A DNA stretch of 23,521 nucleotides, from positions 428,444 to 451,964 of the forward strand of contig BJOX01000070.1 in NCBI GenBank assembly GCA_009731375.1. Reading direction: 5' to 3'. A program made the translations under genes and the position numbers. The DNA comes from Paulinella micropora (taxonomy: Eukaryota; Cercozoa; Imbricatea; Euglyphida). The notes beneath the pieces are model-generated. The model was not told where the DNA came from, searched no databases, and saw only the letters and a program-made list of their open reading frames with translations. This document shows, one piece after another, positions 1-12,145 of this stretch (position 1 is the stretch's first letter; the number at the start of each line of letters is the position of its first letter).

Positions 1-164
1 CACCCACCCACCCACCCACCCACTCACTCACTCACTCACTCACTCACTCACTCACTCAATGACCCACTCACTCACTCACTGACCCACTCACTCACTCACT
101 CACTCACTCACTGACCCACTCACTCACTCACTCACTCACTCACTTACTCACTCACTCACTCTGT
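1..164. repeat. CACC then CACT tetranucleotide array
   Basis: About 24 bases of CACC followed by CACT repeats with scattered GACC variants. No gene seen. Confidence 0.95.
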
Positions 165-580
165 GGACTGGTATAACACGATCTAGCAGTGGTCATCAGA
201 CAACAACCAACCAACCAAACAAACAAACAAACAAACAAACAAACAAACAAACAAACAAACAAACAAACAAACAAACAAACAGACAAACAAACAGACAAAC
301 AAACAGACAAACAAACAGACAAACAAACAAACAAAACATATAACGATCCAGCGGTGGTCATCAGACAATAACAAACAAACAAATAAACAAACAAACAAAC
401 AAACAAACAAACAGACAGACAGACAGACAAACAAACAAACAAACAAAACATATAACGATCCAGCGGTGGTCATCAGACAATAACAAACAAACAAAACAAA
501 CAAACAAACAAACAAACAAACAAACAAACAAACAAACAAACAAACAAAACAAACAAAACAAACAAACAAACAGACACACG
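165..580. repeat. AAAC arrays with three copies of a 34-bp unit
   Basis: AAAC tracts (with AGAC variants) are separated by three copies of a unique unit at about 172-203, 338-372 and 449-483, containing GATCCAGCGGTGGTCATCAG with small variations. On the minus strand the unit can read LSDDHRW, a faint resemblance to the SDH motif of exon 7, too short to trust. The frames here are translated repeats. Confidence 0.9.
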
Positions 581-641
581 ATTGACCAGGCGATCAAATT
601 TTCCCCATGTAGCGTTACGCCGATCCTACATAGATAGATAT

Positions 642-1243
642 ATGAAATATCGACTAATGTCAGAAAAAAGGAGCTTCTGATTTCGTCAACCAGGAAGTCT
701 GTGGGTAAAGTATTAACCCGATGCCCAGCTAAGCCGTGATGTTTGCACGGAAGGGACTGATACAGGCAATACCAAAGCTCCCTAGTACCAGGCGGGGCCA
801 GGGCTCGTTCCATAAAGCGCCCCTTGCAGAACGAGCTCCCACCTCCATTACAGAGGGCCCAGTAAGCAGATGGAGTTTCGAGACTGTTCGACAGTCTAGT
901 ATAAACCGACAGAGCACTGTGGGTTTTATTCCGGGCTCAACAAGCGAGAAAGGGCACCCTGAGGGAACAGGATTGTGCTTCCCGTCGCTATTTCGGCATG
1001 TGACTCATAGGCGTATGGCTAGGCACACATAAGGCACCCCACCACGGGCCCAGCACACCCACACCATCCCCTAATTCTCTGTCTGTCGACAGATGGCACC
1101 CATTTCAAAAAATCAAGCCCAAGAGAGGGTCAGTGACACCTCAAGTGGCCTTGGTTCACTTCGTAGAGTAAGTGATAAGATCAACTGATGAAATATCGAC
1201 TAATGTCAGAAAAAGGAGCTTCTGATTTCGTGGGTAAAGTATT
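642..1243 (-). repeat. Dispersed repeat R1, full copy with duplicated end
   Basis: Non-simple sequence found nearly identical at 3986-4498 and 13827-14430, with truncated copies at 1631, 2978 and 14517. The first 55 or so bases (ATATCGACTAATGTCAG and on) recur at the far end (1189-1243), as in a tandem satellite or a repeat with direct terminal duplications. Minus-strand frames include a 62-codon ORF (917-729, LCRFILDCRTVSKLHLL start) and a TTTACCCACAG acceptor before [19 protein letters not shown] plus-strand 98-codon ORF (736-1032) is also open. One of three full copies has a frameshift in the 62-codon ORF. It shows no transposase or reverse transcriptase motif. Origin unknown. Confidence 0.8.
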
Positions 1244-1630
<387 letters not shown>

Positions 1631-1633
<3 letters not shown>

Positions 1634-1824
1634 GAGATATCGACTAATGTCAGAAAAAAGGAGCTTCTGATTTCGTCAACCAAGGAAGTCTGTGAATAAA
1701 GTATTAACCCGATGCCCAGCTAAGCCGTAATGTTTGCACGGAAGGGACTGATACAGGCGATACCAAACATCCCTAGTACCAGGCGGGGCCAGGGCTCGTT
1801 CCATAAGCGCCCCTTGCAGAACGG
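1631..1824 (-). repeat. Truncated R1 copy ending at a gap
   Basis: First 190 or so bases of R1, from ATATCGACTAATG to the ACG before an assembly gap. A few substitutions compared with the full copies. Confidence 0.85.
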
Positions 1825-1834
1825 NNNNNNNNNN
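1825..1834. other. Assembly gap (10 N)
   Basis: Ten N, probably a placeholder of unknown true length inside or next to R1. Confidence 0.98.
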
Positions 1835-2977
<1,143 letters not shown>

Positions 2978-3257
2978 ATGAGATATTGACTAATGTCAGA
3001 AAAAAGGAGCTTCTGATTTCGTCAACCAAGGAAGTCTGTGGGTAAAGTATTAACCCGATGCCCAGCTAAGCCGTGATGTTTGCACGGAAGGGACTGATAC
3101 AGGCGATACCAAGACCTCCCTAGTACCAGGCGGGGCCAGGACTCGTTCCATAAAGCGCCCCTTGCAGAACGAGCTCCCACCTCCATTACAGAGGACCCAG
3201 TAAGCAGATGGAGTTTCGAGACTGTTCGACAGTCTAGTATAAACCGACAGAGCACTG

Positions 3258-3258
<1 letters not shown>
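2978..3258 (-). repeat. Truncated R1 copy
   Basis: R1 from its start to GAGCACTG, where it switches to GATA. On the minus strand the break falls exactly at the CACAG/TGCTCTG boundary of the full copies, an AG acceptor-like point, as in the exon copies elsewhere. One extra base relative to other copies near 3112 shifts its frames. Confidence 0.85.
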
Positions 3259-3320
<62 letters not shown>

Positions 3321-3392
3321 GTAGATAGGTAGATAGGTAGATAGGTAGATAGATAAGATAGATAGGTAGATAGATAGATAGATAGATAGATG

Positions 3393-3423
<31 letters not shown>

Positions 3424-3429
3424 GATAGA
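3259..3429. repeat. GATA/GGTA array
   Basis: Tetranucleotide repeat with GTAGATAG variants; nothing else seen. Confidence 0.95.
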
Positions 3430-3547
3430 TGAGATGTCGCAAAGGAAGGTAGTTGCAAAGGAACGCAGTTTCACATCAAACAATAATTTGTTTGATGTGA
3501 AACTGCGTTCCTTTGCAAGGACTACATTCCTTTGCGACATCTCATCT
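3430..3547. repeat. Large palindrome made from two inverted R2 ends
   Basis: Left arm GAGATGTCGCAAAGGAA... and right arm ...TTCCTTTGCGACATCTC are inverted copies of the end of R2 (compare 4782-4850). The inner 29 bases of each arm, ending in CACATCAAAC, are perfectly complementary around an 8-base centre. The outer arms differ by a few bases. The flanking GATA also inverts to TATC on the right and back to GATA at about 3561. Confidence 0.92.
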
Positions 3548-3559
3548 ATCTATCTATCT

Positions 3560-3648
<89 letters not shown>

Positions 3649-3721
3649 CAGATAGATCTATCTATCNNNNNNNNNNAAGATAGGTAGATAGGTAGGTAGG
3701 TAGGTAGGTAGGTAGATAGAT

Positions 3722-3773
<52 letters not shown>

Positions 3774-3825
3774 GGATAGATGGATGGATGGATGGATGGA
3801 TAGGGAGATAGATAGATAGATAGAC

Positions 3826-3870
<45 letters not shown>
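3548..3870. repeat. TATC/GATA arrays with a 10-N gap
   Basis: Short TATC then GATA array, gap at 3667-3676, then GATA with GGTA and GATG blocks. Confidence 0.9.
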
Positions 3871-3872
<2 letters not shown>

Positions 3873-3930
3873 CCCGCAATGGTCTGACAACGTTGAGAGA
3901 TGTGATGAGGTCGAGGTCTTGATGGATAAG
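3871..3930 (-). pseudogene. 3'-half copy of exon 7
   Basis: Encodes [16 protein letters not shown] in the exon 7 frame, with Tyr to Leu and Tyr to Cys changes; SDH is kept. It lacks the VDSPRK half and sits in GATA. Confidence 0.75.
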
Positions 3931-3936
3931 AAAGAT

Positions 3937-3985
<49 letters not shown>
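3931..3985. repeat. GATA array
   Basis: Simple repeat between the exon 7 fragment and R1. Confidence 0.95.
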
Positions 3986-3988
<3 letters not shown>

Positions 3989-4498
3989 GAAATATCGACT
4001 AATGTCAGAAAAAAGGAGCTTCTGATATCGTCAACCAGGAAGTCTGTGGGTAAAGTATTAACCCGATGCCCAGCTAAGCCGTGATGTTTGCACGGAAGGG
4101 ACTGATACAGGCAATACCAAAGCTCCCTAGTACCAGGCGGGGCCAGGGCTCGTTCCATAAAGCGCCCCTTGCAGAACGAGCTCCCACCTCCATTACAGAG
4201 GGCCCAGTAAGCAGATGGAGTTTCGAGACTGTTCGACAGTCTAGTATAAACCGACAGAGCACTGTGGGTTTTATTCCGGGCTCAACAAGCGAGAAAGGGC
4301 ACCCTGAGGGAACAGGATTGTGCTTCCCGTCGCTATTTCGGCATGTGACTTATAGGCGTATGGCTAGGCACACATAAGGCACCCCACCACGGGCCCAGCA
4401 CACTCACACCATCCCCTAATTCTCTGTCTGTCGACAGATGGCACCCATTTCAAAAAATCAAGCCCAAGAGAGGGTCAGTGACACCTCAAGTGGCCTTG
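3986..4498 (-). repeat. Dispersed repeat R1, full copy
   Basis: Almost identical to 642-1187, ending at AAGTGGCCTTG where GATA begins. The same minus 62-codon and plus 98-codon frames are open. It differs from the first copy at only a handful of positions, one of them a Glu/Lys change in a minus frame (GAGTCAC against AAGTCAC). Confidence 0.85.
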
Positions 4499-4512
4499 AA
4501 GATAGATAGATG

Positions 4513-4559
<47 letters not shown>

Positions 4560-4618
4560 CCGTAATGGTCTGACAACGTAGAGTAGTGTGATGAGGTCGA
4601 GGTCTTGATGGATAAGAC

Positions 4619-4700
<82 letters not shown>

Positions 4701-4730
4701 GTAGCTAGGCAGATAGATAGGTAGATAGAT

Positions 4731-4781
<51 letters not shown>
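4499..4781. repeat. GATA arrays around an exon 7 fragment
   Basis: GATA on both sides of the fragment at 4559-4616, with a GTAGCTAGGCAG patch near 4700. Confidence 0.93.
4559..4616 (-). pseudogene. 3'-half copy of exon 7, open
   Basis: Reads KTSTSSHYSTLSDHYG without change, but lacks the 5' half and has ATC where the other copies have GTC after the last Gly codon. Confidence 0.75.
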
Positions 4782-4783
<2 letters not shown>

Positions 4784-5010
4784 GAGATGTCGCAAAAGGA
4801 ATGTAGTCCTTGCAAAGGAACGCAGTTTCACATCAAACAGTAATTTGTGTACTGTGCATGTGTCCGGGATGGGAATCACGGGTAGACTGTGTTCTGGAAA
4901 AAAGAAGAGGAGGTAGGTCGTTGAAGAAAAAGGCAATGTACGAATGGAGAGTGGGGAGGATAAGGAAGAACAGAAAGAAAAGGAAGCCGTTAGTCCAAGT
5001 GTTTTGAGCA
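4782..5010 (-). repeat. Dispersed repeat R2
   Basis: R2 runs from GAGATGTCGCAAA through CACATCAAACAGTAATTTG to about AGGAAGAACAG. Relatives are at 13334-13500 and 20995-21178, and its end is in the palindrome at 3430. The minus strand has a long pyrimidine tract before TTTTTTCCAG, a good splice acceptor (see 4833-4893). Confidence 0.8.
4833..4893 (-). CDS. Possible terminal exon within repeat R2
   Basis: A strong acceptor (pyrimidine-rich tract then TTTTTTCCAG) opens this stretch, the next plausible exon after exon 7 on the minus strand. In the phase left by exon 7 it adds 19 codons (TQSTRDSHPGHMHSTQ then ITV) and a TGA stop, giving a short tail after SDHYG. A second frame, needing one base from the previous exon, stays open much further and reads HSLPVIPIPDTC then KLLFDVKLRSFARTTF. 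That frame resembles one in repeat R1 ([18 protein letters not shown]) and shares synonymous differences with it near the end, so it may be the real one. The stretch belongs to repeat family R2, with copies at 13334 and 20995 that keep the same stop, which weakens the case for a unique exon. Confidence 0.3.
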
Positions 5011-5278
5011 CCGTAAGCTTGCGCAAGCTACAATGATGACATTGTATAAGGCCTAAACCCCCGAAGGGACCTAGCCCGGGCTATGCAACACTGGACGGCT
5101 ATGACGGAATGCAGTCACCGATACGGACTAGAGGAAGATTAGTCCAATTTTTGACTGCACAGGAGCGATAAATCGCAAAAGAGCAACGAGCTACGCAGGA
5201 CGATAGATTGAAGCAGAGGGATTTGGATTGGTGATTGGGAAAAACCCAAGGCGCGGAAACATCGATGAACAGAGAACG
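5011..5278. other. Non-repetitive stretch with three small palindromes, no gene recognised
   Basis: Unique in this window. It contains the palindromes AGCTTGCGCAAGCT (5016-5029) and TAGCCCGGGCTA (5072-5083) and a CAATG/CATTG stem (5031-5044). A minus frame (5278 to 5099) stays open for about 60 codons but resembles nothing I know. By position it is intron between exon 7 and the candidate terminal exon. Confidence 0.6.
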
Positions 5279-5294
5279 ATAGATAGATAGATAC

Positions 5295-5380
<86 letters not shown>

Positions 5381-5413
5381 CGATAGATCGATAGATCGAT
5401 AGATCGATAGATC

Positions 5414-5468
<55 letters not shown>

Positions 5469-5485
5469 TGATAGATTGATAGATT

Positions 5486-5550
<65 letters not shown>

Positions 5551-5572
5551 GTAGGTAGGTAGGTAGATAGAT

Positions 5573-5662
<90 letters not shown>

Positions 5663-5669
5663 GATAGAG

Positions 5670-5705
<36 letters not shown>

Positions 5706-5775
5706 GGATGGATGGATAGATGGATAGANNNNNNNNNNTTAGATAGATAAGATAGATAAGATAGATAGATAGATA
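5279..5775. repeat. GATA array with GATC and GATT patches and a 10-N gap
   Basis: GATA with a regular CGATAGAT patch at 5380-5415 and TTGATAGA patch at 5467-5490. Gap at 5729-5738. Confidence 0.93.
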
Positions 5776-5832
5776 GACCCGTAATGGTCTGACAACGTAG
5801 AGTAGTGTCAAGAGGTGGAGGTCTTGATGGAT

Positions 5833-5834
<2 letters not shown>
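5776..5834 (-). pseudogene. 3'-half copy of exon 7 with a stop codon
   Basis: Exon 7 frame reads KTSTS, then TGA, then HYSTLSDHYG. Substitutions at the Ser-Ser codons create the stop. Confidence 0.75.
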
Positions 5835-5904
<70 letters not shown>

Positions 5905-5913
5905 CAGACAGAC
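5835..5913. repeat. GATA array next to exon 7
   Basis: On the minus strand this is the start of the intron after exon 7 (GTCTGTCTGTC then TATC). Confidence 0.93.
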
Positions 5914-5992
5914 CCGTAATGGTCTGACAACGTAGAGTAGTGTGATGAGGTCGAGGTCTTAGGCCATTTACTCTTTCGGGGTGAGTCAACTT
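5914..5992 (-). CDS. Exon 7 (SDHYG catalytic motif) of the sphingomyelinase-like gene
   Basis: Exon of 79 nt: two leading bases completing Glu with exon 6, then 25 codons and two trailing bases. It encodes VDSPRKSKWPKTSTSS and HYSTLSDHYG. SDHY is the C-terminal catalytic His motif of sphingomyelinases (SDHYP in Bacillus enzymes) and closes the EEP fold; the SPxxxxW stretch before it also matches the bacterial layout. The acceptor is ATGTATAG. The 3' end is uncertain: the GG followed by GTCTGT is a poor donor, and in one copy (4559-4616) the GT is changed, so the real end may differ. This is the only copy with both halves. 5'-half copies run upstream to about 8957, with one more at 13762. Three 3'-half copies lie downstream at 5776, 4559 and 3871. 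Confidence 0.7.
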
Positions 5993-6127
5993 CTATACAT
6001 ACATACATATATACATAGATACATAGATACATACATACATCTTGCGCGGGGAATCCACTTCTATACATACATACATACATACATACATACATACATACAT
6101 ACATACGTACATACATACATACAAACA

Positions 6128-6161
<34 letters not shown>

Positions 6162-6240
6162 CACGCATACAATGTATGTCAGTGAATGTATAACATATTT
6201 ATGTATGTAAGGTATATATATATCTATATATATATATATC
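5993..6240. repeat. ACAT array with an exon 7 5'-half fragment, then TA-rich DNA
   Basis: The ACAT array precedes exon 7 on the minus strand. The fragment at 6041-6062 reads VDSPRK on the minus strand, preceded by the same ATAG acceptor. About 6208-6240 is a TATATATC stretch. Confidence 0.85.
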
Positions 6241-6258
6241 TTTATTTACCATGTATGT

Positions 6259-6292
6259 CTGTCTTGGGCTACTTGCTCTTGCGTGGATCCAT
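6259..6292 (-). pseudogene. 5'-half fragment of exon 7
   Basis: Minus strand reads DPRKSK, TAG, PKT: the SPRKSKWPKT segment of exon 7 with Trp TGG changed to TAG. A sister copy with the same stop is at 7969-8001. Confidence 0.6.
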
Positions 6293-6330
6293 GTATGAAA
6301 GTGTATGTATATAAGCGTATGTATATTACT

Positions 6331-6577
6331 GTCTATTCTATCTATTCTATCTATTCTATCTATTCTATCTGTTCTATCTGTTCTATCTGTTCTATCTATT
6401 CTATCTATTCTATCTATTCTATCTATTCTATCTATTCTGTCTATTCTATCTATTCTATCTATTCCATCTATTCTATCTATTCTATCTGTTCTACCTATTC
6501 TATCTATTCTATCTATTCTATCTATTCTACCTATTCTATCTATTCTGTCTATTCTATCTATTCTATCTATTCTATCA
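6331..6577. repeat. 9-bp CTATTCTAT array
   Basis: Repeats of a 9-bp unit, a TATC plus TATTC composite, with C/T variants. The same unit as at 11415-12584. Confidence 0.95.
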
Positions 6578-6589
6578 TTAAGTGTATGT

Positions 6590-8040
<1,451 letters not shown>

Positions 8041-8990
8041 TATGTATATTAAGTTGATGTATGTAAGGTAAGGTATGTTTGTAATGTCTTGGACTTCTCT
8101 CCTTTGCATCTATGTATGTAAGTGTATGTGATGAATGTGTGTATGTTTATTTCTGTGTATGTATATTAAGTTGATGTATGTAAGGTAAGGTATTCATATC
8201 TATGTATGTAAGTGTATGTAATGAATGTGTGTATGTTTATTTCTGTGTATGTATATTAAGTTGATGTATGTAAGGTAAGGTATTCATATCTATGTATGTA
8301 AGTGTATGTAATGAATGTGTGTATGTTTATTTCAGTGTATGTATATTAAGTTGATGTATGTAAGGTAAGGTATTCATATCTATGTATGTAAGTGTATGTA
8401 ATGAATGTGTGTATGTTTATTTCAGTGTATGTATATTAAGTTGATGTATGTAAGGTAAGGTATTCATATCTATGTATGTAAGTGTATGTAATGAATGTGT
8501 GTATGTTTACTTCTGTGTATGTATATTAAGTTGATGTATGTAAGGTAAGGTGTTCATATCTATGTATGTAAGTGTATGTAATGAATGTGTGTATGTTTAT
8601 CAGTGTATGTATATTAAGTTGATGTATGTAAGGTAAGGTGTTCATATCTATGTATGTAAGTGTATGTAATGAATGTGTGTATGTTTATTTCAGTGTATGT
8701 ATATTAAGTTGATGTATGTAAGGTAAGGTGTTCATATCTATGTATGTAAGTGTACGTAATAAATGTGTGTATGTTTATTTCAGTGTATGTACATTAAGTT
8801 GATGTATGGAAGGTAAGGTGTTCATATCTATGTATGTAAGTGTATGTAATGAATGTGTGTATGTTTATTTCAGTGTATGTATATTAAGTTGATGTATGTA
8901 AGGTAAGGTATGTATATAATGTATTGGGCTTCTCTCATTTGCTCGGGGATTCATATCTATGTATGTAAGTGTATGTAATGAATGTGTGTA
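8041..8990. repeat. 90-bp minisatellite, about nine copies
   Basis: The TATTCATATC landmark recurs at 8191, 8281, 8371 and 8461 and, as TGTTCATATC, at 8551, 8639, 8729 and 8819: a 90-bp period with one 88-bp unit. Copies are very similar. On the plus strand each holds TTTATTTCAG/CTG and, 29 or so bases on, AAGGTAAGG. Flanks at 8087-8112 and 8927-8957 hold further exon 7 5'-half relatives. No open frame passes through a unit. Confidence 0.92.
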
Positions 8991-9008
8991 TGTTTATATG
9001 TATGCATG

Positions 9009-9040
<32 letters not shown>

Positions 9041-9060
9041 TGTATGTATGTATGTATGAC

Positions 9061-9085
9061 CGGAGGTGGTAGGTGGAAGCGTGTT
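9061..9085 (-). pseudogene. 3'-half copy of exon 6
   Basis: Reads NTLPPTTS plus the first base of Gly, next to NTPPPATS in exon 6, followed by the same GTCATAC donor. Confidence 0.65.
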
Positions 9086-9206
9086 ATGTATGTATGTATG
9101 TATGTATGTATGTATGTATGTATGTATGTATGTATGTATGTATATTTGTATGTATGTATGTATGTATGTATGTATGTATGTATGTATGTATATAAGTTTG
9201 TATGAC

Positions 9207-9230
9207 CGAAGTTTGTAGGTGGTAGGGTGT
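9207..9230 (-). pseudogene. 3'-half copy of exon 6
   Basis: Reads TLPPTNF plus the first base of Gly in the exon 6 frame, with GTCATAC after it. Confidence 0.6.
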
Positions 9231-9257
9231 ATGTATGTATGTATGTATGTATGTATG

Positions 9258-9289
<32 letters not shown>

Positions 9290-9305
9290 TGTATGTATGT
9301 ATGAC

Positions 9306-9354
9306 CAGAGGTAGCGGGTGGTGGGGTGTTGGCATGATCCCGTTCGAAACGTAC
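9306..9354 (-). CDS. Exon 6 of the sphingomyelinase-like gene
   Basis: Exon of 49 nt: 16 codons plus one base, VRFERDHANTPPPATS and the first base of Gly. It begins in phase 0, as exon 5 requires. The acceptor is CTCACCTAG; the donor is GTCATA, weak but kept in both 3'-half copies downstream. The frame is supported by the tandem 5'-half copies, most of which keep VRF-x-x-DHAN open, one of them with three synonymous changes (Val GTA/GTG, His CAT/CAC, Ala GCC/GCA). A different frame (HPTT...) meets a TGA in several copies. I know no conserved motif for this loop in the family, which is expected to vary between LDYxF and SDH. Complete only here; the 5' half is repeated upstream and the 3' half downstream. 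Confidence 0.62.
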
Positions 9355-10114
9355 CTAGGTGAGTAAGTAAGTAAGTAAGTAAGGAAGCAGGTAGGTAGGT
9401 AGGTAGGTAGGTAGGTAGGTAGGTAGGTAGGGTGTTGGCGTGGTCAAAGTGGAAACGTACCTAGGTGAGTGAGTAAGTAAGTAAGTAAGTAAGTAAGTAG
9501 ATAGGTAGGTAGGTAGGTAAGTAGGTAGGTAGGTAGGTAGGTAGGTAGGTAGGTAGGTAGGTAGGGTGTTTGCGTGATCCCGTTCGAAACGCACCTAGGT
9601 GAGTTAGTAAGTAAGTAAGTAAGTAAGTAGGTAAGTAGGTAGGTAGGTAGGTAGGTAGGTAGGTAGGTAGGTAGGTAGGTAGGGTGTTGGAGTGGTCATG
9701 TTCGAAACGTACCTAGGTGAGTTAGTAAGTAAGTAGTAAGTAGGTAGGTAGGTAGGTAGGTAGGTAGGCAGGTAGGTAGGCAGGTAGGTAGGTAGGTAGG
9801 TAGGTAGGTAGGGTGGTTGGCGTGATCCCGTTCGAAACGTACCTAGGTGAGTAAGTAAGTGTAAGTGAGTAGGTTAGTAAGTAAGTAAGTAAGCAAGTAA
9901 GTAAGTAAGTAAGTAAGTAAGTAGGTAGGTAGGTAGGTAGGTAGGTAGGGTGTTGGCGTGGTCAAATTGGAAACGTACCTAGGTGAGTTAGTAAGTAAGT
10001 AAGTAGGTAAGTAAGTAAGTAAGTAAGTAGGTAAGTAGGTAGATAGGTAGGTAGTTAGGTAGGGTTGTTGGCGTGGTCGAATTGGAAACGTACCTAGGTG
10101 AGTTAGTAAGTAAA

Positions 10115-10148
<34 letters not shown>

Positions 10149-10577
10149 GATAGGCAGGTAGGTAGGTAGGTAGGTAGGTAAGTGGGGTGTTGGCGTGGTC
10201 ATGTTCGAAACGTACCTAGGTGAGTAAGTAAGTGTAAGTGAGTAGGTAAGCGAGTAAGGAAGTAAGTAAGTAGGTAGGTAGGTAGGTAGGTAGGTAGGTA
10301 GGTAGGTAGGTAGGTAGGGTGTTGATGTTCGAAACGTACCTAGGTGAGTAAGTAAGTGTAAGTGAGTAGGTAAGTAAGTAAGTAAGTAAGTAGGTAGGTA
10401 AGTAAGTAAGTAAGTAAGCAAGTAAGTAAGTAAGTAAGTAAGTAAGTAGGTAGGTAGGTAGGTAGGTAGGGTGTTGGCGTGGTCAAATGGGAAACGTACC
10501 TAGGTGAGTTAGTAAGTAAATAAGTAAGTAGGTAAGTAAGTAAGTAAGTAAGTAGGTAGGTAAGTAAGTAAGTAAGC

Positions 10578-10614
<37 letters not shown>

Positions 10615-10776
10615 GGTAGGTAGGTAGGTAGGTAGGTAGGTAGGTAGGGGTGTTGGCGTGGTAAAATTGGAAACGTACCTAGAAGAGTTAGTAAGTAAAT
10701 AAGTAAGTAGGTAAGTAAGTAAGTAAGTAAGTAGGTAGGTAAGTAAGTAAGTAGGTAGGTAAGTAAGTAAGTAAGC

Positions 10777-10809
<33 letters not shown>

Positions 10810-11398
10810 GGTAAGTAGGTAGGTAGGTAGGCAGGTAGGTAGGTAGGGTTGTTGGCGTGGTAAAATTGGAAACGTACCTAGAAGAGTTAGTAAGTAAATA
10901 AGTAAGTAAGTAAGTAAGTAAGTAGATAGGTAAGTAGGTAGGTAGGTAGGTAGGTAGGTAGGTAGGTAGGTAGGTAGGTAGGTGGGGTGTTGGCGTGGTC
11001 ATGTTCGAAACGTACCTAGGTGAGTAAGTAAGTAAGTGAGTAGGTAAGCAAGTAAGGAAGTAGGTAAGTAGGTAGGTAGGTAGGTAGGTAGGTAGGCAGG
11101 TAGGTGGGTAGGCAGGTAGGTGGGTAGGTGGGTAGGCAGGTAGGTGGGTAGGTGGGTAGGCAGGTAGGTGGGTAGGCAGGTAGGTGTGTAGGTGGGTAGG
11201 TGGGTAGGCAGGTAGGTGGGTAGGCAGGTAGGCGTGTAGGTGGGTAGGTGGGTGTGGGTAGGTGGGTAGGCAGGTAGGTGTGTAGGTAGGTAGGTAGGCA
11301 GGTAGGTGGGTAGGCAGGTAGGTGTGTAGGTAGGTAGGTGGGTAAGCAGGTAGGTGTGTAGGTAGGTAGGTGGGTAGGCAGGTAGGTGTGTAGGCATC
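9355..11398 (-). repeat. TAAG/TAGG arrays with about twelve 5'-half copies of exon 6
   Basis: Each unit of about 110-200 bp is a TAGG/TAAG microsatellite plus a copy of the exon 6 acceptor (ACCTAG) and its first 30 or so bases. Copies end near 9462, 9594, 9715, 9843, 9979, 10094, 10218, 10342, 10502, 10682, 10880 and 11020. They read VRF, two variable residues (ER, HF, QF, PF, EH), then DHANT, and then run into LPTY-coding repeat. Two copies have GAAGAG after the acceptor in place of GTGAG; one (10342) has a deletion. 11060-11398 is TAGG/TGGG/CAGG only. Confidence 0.88.
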
Positions 11399-11414
11399 AG
11401 ATCAGTCTCTCGTT

Positions 11415-12145
11415 CAAGGCTGTCTTTTCTGTCTATTCTACCTGTTCTGCCTATTCTATCTATTCTATCTATTCTATCTATTCTATCTATTCTACTATCT
11501 ATTCTATCTATTCTATCAATTCTATCTATTCTATCTATTCTGTCTATTCTACCTATTCTATCTATTCTATCTATTCTATCTATTCTATATATTCTATATA
11601 TTCTGTCTATTCTATCTATTCTATCTATTCTATCTATTCTGTCTATTCTATCTATTCTATCTGTTCTATCTATTCTATCTATTCTATCTATTCTGTTTAT
11701 TCTATCTATTCTATCTATATGATCTATTCTATCTATTCTATCTATTCTGTTTATTCTATCTATTCTATCTATATTATCTATTCTATCTATTCTATCTATT
11801 CTCTGTCTATTCTATCTAATCTATCTATTCTATCTATTCTATCCATTTTCTATCCATTCTCTGTCTATTCTATCTATTCTATCTATCCTACCTATTCTAT
11901 CTATTCTATCTATTCTATTATCTATTCTATCTATTCTATCTATTCTGTCTATTCTATCTATTCTGTCTATTCTATCTATTCTATCTATTCTATCTATCTA
12001 TTCTATCTATTTTATCTATTCTATCTATTCTACCTATTCTGTCTATTCTGTCTATTCTGTCTATTCTATCTATTCTATCTATTCTATCTATCTATTCTAT
12101 CTATTTTATCTATTCTATCTATTCTACCTATTCTATCTATTCTAT
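11415..12145 (+). repeat. 9-bp ATTCTATCT array, left arm of a giant inverted repeat
   Basis: About 80 copies with scattered variants. It switches to its reverse complement at about 12145. Confidence 0.95.

Larger units (their letters stand above)
8991..9305. repeat. TATG array with exon 6 3'-half copies
   Basis: TATG repeat between 3'-half copies of exon 6 at 9061-9085 and 9207-9230. It is the start of the intron after exon 6 on the minus strand. Confidence 0.9.

Noticed and set aside
736-1032. 98-residue plus-strand ORF in R1 (also at 4081-4377)
   Set aside because: Open only in two near-identical copies, no recognised domain, and not supported by other signals. Kept as part of the R1 description.
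3871-5961. Frame LDLITLLYVVRPLRV as an ion-channel voltage-sensor segment
   Set aside because: It is an alternative frame of the exon 7 3' half. The SDHYG frame fits splice phase and motif order, and no other channel sequence is present.
9306-9354. Exon 6 read as CQHPTTRYLW, which looked like the HPxT motif
   Set aside because: That frame has a TGA in several tandem copies and does not fit the phase from exon 5. The HPST motif is already supplied by exon 3 in the right order.
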